A DNA stretch of 64,000 nt from Haliea sp. GTDB lineage: Bacteria; Pseudomonadota; Gammaproteobacteria; Pseudomonadales; Halieaceae. The stretch spans positions 50,919 through 114,918 of the forward strand of contig JADJAL010000029.1 of the NCBI GenBank assembly GCA_016704305.1, written 5' to 3'. Position 1 is the stretch's first letter, and each line of letters begins with the position of its first letter. Shown in pieces: positions 61,667 to 64,000 of the stretch. Under the pieces are notes generated by a model that saw only the letters and a list, made by a program, of their open reading frames with translations, did not search any database and had not been told where the DNA came from. The position numbers were made by a program, and so were the translations under genes.

Positions 61667-62580
61667 GTCCTTTGCTGCAGTCATTTATGCAGTCTGCTCT
61701 GCAGCGCTGCGAGGCTTCCCTATCTGCGTTTGCAACTCTGAGTGGCGACAAATCCGGCGGCTTACCCACCGCGTTGGAATACCTCCAGCCCGCCATCCAG
61801 CACGCCGTGCAGGCAGGCGGCAAACGTATTCGGCCCCTGCTGATTTATGCTGCAGGCCACGCGGTTGCCTCTTCTTCGGACTTAACCCTACCGCTGGACA
61901 ACGCCGCCTGCGCCATCGAACTCATCCACACCTATTCCCTGATCCACGACGACCTCCCGGCCATGGACGACGACGACCTGCGCCGAGGCAAACCCAGCCT
62001 GCACAAGGCCTACGACGAGGCGACCGCTATCCTGGTGGGCGATGGCCTGCAGGCCAGGGCCTTCGAATTGCTCGCCGATGCGCCGGGGCTCAGCGCCGAG
62101 CAGCGCATTGCGATGGTAAAAGTGCTGGCGCGTGCCGCAGGCCCCGCCGGTATGGTCGGCGGCCAGTTCATCGACATCCAGGCCACCAATTCGGACATGA
62201 CGCTGGACGACCTCAAGACCATGCACTCGCTGAAAACCGGTGCCTTGATTCGTGCGTCACTCGCGCTCGGCGGTATCGCTGCGGGTGCCAGCGCGCAACA
62301 GCTCTCGGCGCTGGACAAGTATGGCACCCACATTGGGCTCGCCTTCCAAGTGGTCGATGACATCCTGGATGTCGAAGGGGATACGGCCACGCTGGGGAAA
62401 ACGCAGGGCAAGGACAGTGAAGCCAACAAACCGACCTATGTGAAACTGCTGGGCCTGGCTGGGGCGAAAGCGGAGGCGGGGCGATTGTTGCGGGCGGCGC
62501 TGGACGCGCTGGCAGGTTTTGGCGACTCTGCCGATCATCTGCGGGATCTGGCCCGGTATATCGTCGAGCGCGATCATTGA
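61663..62580 (+). CDS. ispA: Geranyl/farnesyl diphosphate synthase
   Basis: 305 residues, GTG start overlapping xseB. First aspartate motif LIHDDLPAMDDDDLRRGKP, second VVDDILDVEG, with GGKRIRPLL at the N-terminus. It condenses IPP and DMAPP to farnesyl diphosphate, downstream of the dxs pathway. In Pseudomonas dxs follows directly; here dxs is about 12 kb away across the glycan island. Confidence 0.96.
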   Translation: MSPLLQSFMQSALQRCEASLSAFATLSGDKSGGLPTALEYLQPAIQHAVQAGGKRIRPLLIYAAGHAVASSSDLTLPLDNAACAIELIHTYSLIHDDLPAMDDDDLRRGKPSLHKAYDEATAILVGDGLQARAFELLADAPGLSAEQRIAMVKVLARAAGPAGMVGGQFIDIQATNSDMTLDDLKTMHSLKTGALIRASLALGGIAAGASAQQLSALDKYGTHIGLAFQVVDDILDVEGDTATLGKTQGKDSEANKPTYVKLLGLAGAKAEAGRLLRAALDALAGFGDSADHLRDLARYIVERDH

Positions 62581-62691
62581 CACTGTTGAAGTGAACTTGC
62601 GGTTAGTTTTCGGCGCCGGACACCCGGCGACGTAAACCGTAATCGCCGCTACGGCATCGATTAATCCGCTGTAACGCGCAGCGAGCTGAGC

Positions 62692-63288
62692 TCAACCACC
62701 ATCGTCAAACATATGCCCGAGCTTGCCCGCCTTGGTCAGCAGGTATTTCTCGTTGTGCGGGTTGCTGTGGCTGTGTAACGCGATGCGCTCCACCACGGTC
62801 ACGCCATGTTCCTCCAGCGCGGCCACCTTGCGCGGGTTGTTGGTCATCAAGCGTACCGATGTCAGCCCGAGGTGTTGGATCATCGGCGCCAGCATGCTGT
62901 AGTCGCGCATGTCGGCGCCAAACCCCAGTTGTTCATTGGCCTCCACCGTGTCGGCGCCGGCATCCTGTAATTTATACGCTTTGATCTTGTTGAGCAGGCC
63001 GATGCCCCGCCCTTCCTGGCGCAGGTAGAACAGCGCCCCCCTGCCCTCCTTCGCGATGGCTTCAAGGGCTGCCTGCAGCTGGCTACCGCAATCGCAGCGC
63101 AGGCTGAACAGCGCGTCGCCGGTCAGGCATTCAGAATGCACGCGCGCCAACACCGGCCGCCCGTCGCTAAAATCGCCCATCGTGAGCACGATGTGTTCCT
63201 TATTGAACTCGGTATCCTCGAAGCCGTGGATATCAAACTCACCCCAAGCTGTGGGTAGGCGGGAGGATTCAATAAAGCTTACAGCCAC
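62692..63288 (-). CDS. ribA: GTP cyclohydrolase II
   Basis: 198 residues. Zinc ligands Cys54, Cys65 and Cys67 in HSECLTGDALFSLRCDCGSQ, the active-site REGRGIGL-type segment RQEGRGIGLLNKIKAYKLQD and NNPRKVAALE near the C-terminus. It opens GTP for riboflavin synthesis. Convergent with ispA across 111 bp; a short GC hairpin (62614-62629) lies in between without a T tract. Confidence 0.96.
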   Translation of the reverse strand: MAVSFIESSRLPTAWGEFDIHGFEDTEFNKEHIVLTMGDFSDGRPVLARVHSECLTGDALFSLRCDCGSQLQAALEAIAKEGRGALFYLRQEGRGIGLLNKIKAYKLQDAGADTVEANEQLGFGADMRDYSMLAPMIQHLGLTSVRLMTNNPRKVAALEEHGVTVVERIALHSHSNPHNEKYLLTKAGKLGHMFDDGG

Positions 63289-63361
63289 GCGGGATGTCCG
63301 TCAGAAAGGGGGCGCACAGTCTATCAGCTTGGCTAGATGCAGTGAACAAATTGAATCCTTC

Positions 63362-64000
63362 CTACTTCTCGGCGGCCGGTCTGGCAATCACGGCGATTCG
63401 GCGCTGAAATAGGCTGCCTATAAGCGGTATACGTCCTAAAACCATTTCTGCATATTTGAACACCGGGATCGAGGATGTTCGCCAACTGACATGTTCGATC
63501 TCCCAACCATGCTCGGTAAGAAAAGTGATGAGTTCCGTTCTGGTTTTCACGTTGATGTGGCCGGAAGGATTCCTCAGTATCAAGTCATTGTGCTTCAGTA
63601 TTTCGAAAATATGCGATCTGAGTGGCGTGTAAATGTACAGTCTCACTGTTTGTAGTTGAGTTCTGATGTTTCGGAGAATTCCCGAGAATACCCTGTCCGG
63701 AATGTGCTCAGTAAAGTCCGGCATTAATATCTTGTTGATTTGGCGATCGAGAGGTATTGCGGTGAGATCTCCCAACTCAAATGAGCACAGGTCTTTCAAT
63801 TCAGGAAAATGTTCTTCTCTTAGGGCTGTGGAAATTGCGATCGCATCGGGATCAAAATCAACCCCCAGACAACGGCAAGAGCATTTGCTGGCAAAATCGA
63901 TGCTGGTTTTACCGCTGGATGATCCACACTCCAATATAAAATCACCTGCATCAGGCTTTTACCCAGGCACGCAAGAAGCCTTGTTTGTCGACGGAGTGCC
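63362..64000 (-). CDS. Class I SAM-dependent methyltransferase, 5' part beyond window (one frame break)
   Basis: The visible 200 or so residues contain ECGSSSGKTSIDFASKC (SAM loop), CLGVDFDPDAIAIS and LGDLTAIPLDRQ, then LMPDFTEHIPDRVFSGIL. The frame is interrupted near 63955: upstream codons read as FLRAWVK before the join to PDAGDFILECG. The C-terminus has a hydrophobic helix and IAVIARPAAEK. Substrate unknown. It follows (on the minus strand) the ribA upstream region without a visible operon partner. Confidence 0.7.

Noticed and set aside
62614..62629. Rho-independent terminator between ispA and ribA
   Set aside because: A 6-bp GC hairpin exists, but neither strand has a following T tract.

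Overview
The window looks like a chromosomal segment of a marine gammaproteobacterium, probably near Halieaceae/OM60. This is inferred from the leucine-degradation (liu) cluster, hslR-dxs, xseB-ispA, birA-coaX, yaeQ and the GC-rich codon use; no rRNA or tRNA is present to confirm it. Many reading frames carry single-base indels. Several fall in short homopolymers, and some are private to one copy of a near-identical repeat, so I read most as sequencing errors. Interrupted genes are annotated as single genes with the breaks noted.

Region 1 (1-16.5 kb, minus strand) is one long accessory transcription unit. In transcription order it holds a secreted Ig-like scaffold with MopE-type metal-binding repeats and a phospholipase A2-like C-terminus (13096-16464), a secreted protein of unknown function (11896-13099), a giant secreted protein of about 3,490 residues (1402-11881) with TSP3-like, LVIVD-propeller-like and about 24 SbsA/Big_5-like Ig domains, then three small genes, one of them a CPYC thioredoxin-fold protein. 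The giant gene contains a near-identical in-frame tandem duplication with a 2.95-kb period.

Region 2 (17.1-26.1 kb, plus strand) encodes a CRTAC1-like FG-GAP/UnbV protein, a HEAT-like protein and a membrane-anchored pentaheme cytochrome c, packed together, then an AstE/AspA zinc hydrolase, a DUF1439 protein and a class C beta-lactamase-fold lipoprotein. Region 3 (26.1-36.5 kb) carries coaX-birA, a methyltransferase and the leucine/isovalerate cluster liuR-A-B-D-E with a perfect LiuR-type palindrome. liuC is missing; its usual place holds two large palindromic elements. BirA should supply biotinylation for the LiuD carboxylase subunit nearby.

Region 4 (36.5-49.6 kb) has an outer-membrane transporter-like protein, a HAD phosphatase, an arylsulfatase with a divergent LysR regulator, a fatty-acid hydroxylase family protein, an Ada-AlkA fusion coupled to ogt, YdcH, CysQ, YrfG, Hsp15 and dxs. 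A third palindromic element lies upstream of dxs.

Region 5 (49.6-61.1 kb) is a visibly AT-richer surface-polysaccharide island: CDP-glycerol synthesis and transfer (TagD, TagF-like), UDP-galactofuranose synthesis (Glf), two GlfT-like transferases, other glycosyltransferases, FkbM and other methyltransferases, and a Wzx flippase. It separates dxs from xseB-ispA-ribA, genes that are neighbours in Pseudomonas. Region 6 (61.4-64 kb) returns to core genes and ends in a partial methyltransferase.
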